A stretch of DNA of 7,909 nt from Actinomycetota bacterium (GTDB taxonomy: Bacteria > Actinomycetota > Actinomycetes > Actinomycetales > Actinomycetaceae), in contig JAHYYD010000099.1 of assembly GCA_019425105.1 (NCBI GenBank), positions 1-7,909 on the forward strand, in the 5' to 3' direction. This document shows positions 6,552 through 7,909 of this stretch, in pieces. A program made the translations under genes and the position numbers. Below the pieces are notes generated by a model. It saw only the letters and a list, made by a program, of their open reading frames with translations, did not search any database and was not told the DNA's origin. Numbering within the stretch: the stretch's first letter is position 1; the number at the start of each line of letters is the position of its first letter.

Positions 6552-6924
6552 CGCGCACCCCGAGCGAGGTTCCGAGGTCGTCTCCACGGTCCTCGTCCAG
6601 GGACTCGTCGTCCTGGTGATACTCCTGCTCGCCCAGATCGCCTTTGCCTCGCACGTGCGCACGATGAGTGTGAGCGCTGCGTCCGAGGGCGCGCGCCGCG
6701 GTGGTCTCCTCGGCGGCGACGAGGACGAGGCGCGGGTGCGCACGGGGGAACTTCTCGATTCTCTCGTGGGGTCCGCCGAGGACCGCGACATCGACGTCGC
6801 ACGCGAGGATGATGGGGGAGTTGACGTTCTCGTGGTGACGGTGCGCACGCGCCTGCCGCTCGTCGGTGGCTTTGGGCCGCGTTGGCTCACCGTTCATGGC
6901 CGTGCCCTGGTGGAGGGGCCGTGA
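6523..6924 (+). CDS. TadE-like pseudopilin
   Basis: This 133-residue protein has the TadE layout. A short basic leader ends ERGSE (14-18), followed by a hydrophobic helix (about 20-43). Next is HVRTMSVSAASEGARRGG, the conserved aromatic/Ala-rich continuation seen in TadE as '...AAAEGAR...'. A beta-rich periplasmic or extracellular domain with VDVLVVTVRTRLPLV completes it. Cleavage after Gly16 would put Ser21 at +5, where Glu is expected. The only canonical start that keeps the membrane helix intact is GTG 6523, which lies inside the preceding gene (29-base overlap). GGAG at 6509-6512 could serve it. The long overlap suggests coupling to the Flp-like gene. It is a likely minor pilin that helps assembly or tip function. 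Confidence 0.82.
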   Translation: MRWTRFQASDAHPERGSEVVSTVLVQGLVVLVILLLAQIAFASHVRTMSVSAASEGARRGGLLGGDEDEARVRTGELLDSLVGSAEDRDIDVAREDDGGVDVLVVTVRTRLPLVGGFGPRWLTVHGRALVEGP

Positions 6925-7319
6925 GTGAGCGCGGGGACGCCAGCGTGGAATTCCTGGGCATCCTGGTGGTCCTCGTCATCCCAGTCCTCTACATTGTTCT
7001 CGCGGTTGGGCAGGTGAGTGCCGGTGCGATGGCGGTGGATGCGGGGGCGCGCGAAGCCGCGCGGATTCTCGCCGAGGATCCCGCTCGCGAAGCCGACGCA
7101 TCCCATGCCGTTGCGCTCATCGTTGAGGACTTTGGGATCGATGCTCAGGCGGACGTGGTCCCGAATTGTGTCGGGTGCGAGGGGGATGGGGGCGTCGTCG
7201 ACGTGCGTGTGTCCGTGCGTGTCCCCCTGCCGTATATGCCTGCATGGCTGGGAAGCGCCGGCGTGGGTGTCTCCTCGAGTGCGCGCGTTCCCATCCGGGA
7301 GGTGGTTGCCCATGGGTGA
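6921..7319 (+). CDS. Second TadE-like pseudopilin
   Basis: This 132-residue TadE family protein has the classic class III signature. The short leader MSERG is followed by DASVEF, so cleavage after Gly5 leaves Glu10 at +5. A hydrophobic helix spans 12-33, then comes the AVDAGAREAARILAE helix typical of the family. A C-terminal domain has a CVGC pair (Cys83, Cys86) and strands such as VVDVRVSVRVPLPYM. The cysteines may form a disulfide outside the cell. I chose GTG 6921 because it overlaps the previous stop by 4 bases (GTGA), has GGAGGGG just upstream, and gives a leader of family length. The in-frame sequence further upstream lies within the previous gene. It is the only pilin-like protein here with a fully canonical processing site. 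Confidence 0.88.
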   Translation: MSERGDASVEFLGILVVLVIPVLYIVLAVGQVSAGAMAVDAGAREAARILAEDPAREADASHAVALIVEDFGIDAQADVVPNCVGCEGDGGVVDVRVSVRVPLPYMPAWLGSAGVGVSSSARVPIREVVAHG

Positions 7320-7752
7320 TGAGGGGCGCGTCGGCGTTCTGATGGGTGCGGGTTGCGCATTCGTCTGTCTGTTTCTCTTCGTCTCCCTCGCTCTGACCGA
7401 GGTCGCGATGCAGGATCGCAGGCTTGTGTCGTGCGCCGATGCCCTGGCGAGCGTCGGGGGTGGTAACGCCTCGACTGGCGCGTTCTTCGTGGAAGGGGAC
7501 GCGCTCGAAGTCGACGAGGCCGGGGTGCGTTCTCGGGTCGAGGAGGGCCTGGCGGCGCTATCGGATACCACGTGCAAGGTGGGCGATGGGGTGACTCTGA
7601 GCGCGGTGAATGTCAGCGATACCGAGGTGGAGGTCGCAGTGAGTGCGCGGCCGACCGTGTCGTTGGTACCTCCAGTTCTGCGCGCAGTGGCGGTTCCCGA
7701 GCTGATGCGTACCTCAAGTGCGCGCCTTCGGCAGGTTCATGGGCCGCACTAA
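7312..7752 (+). CDS. Rv3654c-like TadE-family protein, last gene of the tad operon
   Basis: This 146-residue protein resembles the actinobacterial TadE-like family typified by mycobacterial Rv3654c. The leader MGDEG is followed by RVGVL and a long hydrophobic helix (about 9-32). The segment RRLVSCADALAS (36-47) corresponds to the family's 'AADLAAL' region. A second Cys (88) lies in TTCKVGDGV, and a final strand region reads TEVEVAVSARPTVSLVPP. Cys41 and Cys88 could pair outside the membrane. The possible prepilin cut after Gly5 lacks Glu at +5. I chose ATG 7312 because it has GGGAGG (7297-7302) 9 bases upstream and overlaps the previous stop by 8 bases. The reading frame upstream of it is a shadow of the previous gene. 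The role is likely a minor pilin or accessory subunit; precise function is unknown. Confidence 0.78.
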   Translation: MGDEGRVGVLMGAGCAFVCLFLFVSLALTEVAMQDRRLVSCADALASVGGGNASTGAFFVEGDALEVDEAGVRSRVEEGLAALSDTTCKVGDGVTLSAVNVSDTEVEVAVSARPTVSLVPPVLRAVAVPELMRTSSARLRQVHGPH

Positions 7753-7824
7753 AGTGGCGTCCGCTACGGTCACATTGTGGGATGGCTCCAGAAGTGAGGG
7801 TAAATGAAACGTAAACTTTAGGCC
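7753..7824 (+). promoter_or_regulatory. Intergenic region upstream of the gdhA-like gene with leaderless-type -10
   Basis: This 72-base gap separates the tad operon from the next gene. I see no convincing terminator for the tad operon. TAAACT (7812-7817) matches TATAAT at four of six positions. It ends 7 bases before the ATG at 7825, the spacing typical of leaderless actinobacterial promoters. Only a weak AGG lies near the start codon. A clear -35 is not visible. Confidence 0.4.
7800..7815 (+). repeat. GTAAA direct repeat with 11-bp period, possible operator
   Basis: GTAAA occurs at 7800-7804 and again at 7811-7815, with six bases between, so the copies repeat at one helical turn. The spacer contains GAAAC. 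The second copy overlaps the probable -10 element. This architecture is that of OmpR-family response-regulator sites such as GlnR or MtrA boxes (two 5-base half-sites with a 6-base gap). Assignment to a particular regulator is inference. Confidence 0.35.
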
Positions 7825-7909
7825 ATGAGCAGCTTTGATACATCTCGTCTTTCCCCCGCGCTGGCCTCCGTTTTTGAATCCGTTCAGCGCCGTGATCCCG
7901 CCCAGGCCG
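7825..7909 (+). CDS. gdhA: Probable NADP-type glutamate dehydrogenase, 3'-truncated
   Basis: Only the first 28 codons are present. They read MSSFDTSRLSPALASVFESV and continue QRRDPAQA to the window edge. The 'VFESVQRRDPAQA' segment matches the N-terminal helix of hexameric glutamate dehydrogenases (E. coli GdhA has NHVQKRDPNQ; actinobacterial ones have V-L-R-R-N-P-G-E). The enzyme interconverts 2-oxoglutarate plus ammonium and glutamate, using NADPH. The fragment is too short to see catalytic residues. The upstream GTAAA repeat, reminiscent of nitrogen-regulator sites, gives mild independent support. The start is chosen from the family-like N-terminus; no good ribosome-binding site is present. 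The gene is not functionally linked to the tad operon. Confidence 0.6.
   Translation, partial: MSSFDTSRLSPALASVFESVQRRDPAQA

Noticed and set aside
7825..7909. Start of a DECH-box helicase, as found near Rv3654c-type genes in other actinobacteria
   Set aside because: The 28 visible residues (VFESVQRRDPAQA) fit a glutamate dehydrogenase N-terminus better than a helicase. The helicase option remains only a weak alternative.

Overview
The sequence is GC-rich with strong G/C preference at third codon positions, and its genes are tightly packed with ATGA/GTGA start-stop overlaps. The protein families present are a DUF2304 partner of a GT2 glycosyltransferase, an actinobacterial-type TadA-TadB-TadC-TadE cluster, and an actinobacterial macrolide/aminoglycoside-phosphotransferase-like protein. 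Together they point to a high-GC actinobacterium. Actinomycetaceae (Actinomyces/Schaalia-like) is my best guess, as an inference from protein style and not a measured placement.

Bases 1-1950 (+ strand) are the end of a cell-surface polysaccharide operon. It holds a 5'-truncated glucose-1-phosphate thymidylyltransferase (rfbA), a soluble GT2 glycosyltransferase of the polyprenyl-phosphate sugar transferase type, and a small DUF2304 membrane protein with a C-terminal coiled coil. The genes abut or overlap and end at a strong GNRA-loop hairpin terminator (1980-2014, followed by a T-rich tract).

Bases 2068-3249 (- strand) encode a phosphotransferase-fold protein that converges on that terminator. 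It keeps the HGD catalytic-loop motif, but both expected metal-ligand positions (Asn of HGDxxxxN, Asp of the DFG-equivalent I-D-W motif) are replaced, by Cys and Gly. It therefore looks like a pseudokinase. It also carries a low-complexity C-terminal tail.

Bases 3250-3393 are a divergent intergenic region. It has a probable leaderless promoter for the phosphotransferase-like gene and a leader with a strong Shine-Dalgarno for the tad operon.

Bases 3394-7752 (+ strand) are one tight-adherence (Tad/Flp type IVc pilus) operon: tadA (ATPase), tadB and tadC (inner-membrane platform), a short Flp-like pilin, two TadE-type pseudopilins and a terminal Rv3654c-like TadE-family protein. The order matches the mycobacterial Rv3659c-Rv3654c cluster, except that tadZ/ssd is not upstream and there is an extra TadE. 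No prepilin peptidase gene is in the window. TadA would power assembly through TadB/TadC, the Flp-like protein would form the fibre, and the TadE-type proteins would be minor subunits.

Bases 7753-7824 are a short intergenic region with an 11-bp-period direct repeat overlapping a likely -10 element. It precedes the first 28 codons of a gene resembling NADP-type glutamate dehydrogenase (gdhA), which runs off the window. I found no RNA genes, CRISPR arrays or insertion sequences, and no clearly novel system. The most notable items are the degenerate phosphotransferase, the atypical pilin processing sites and the repeat before the gdhA-like gene.
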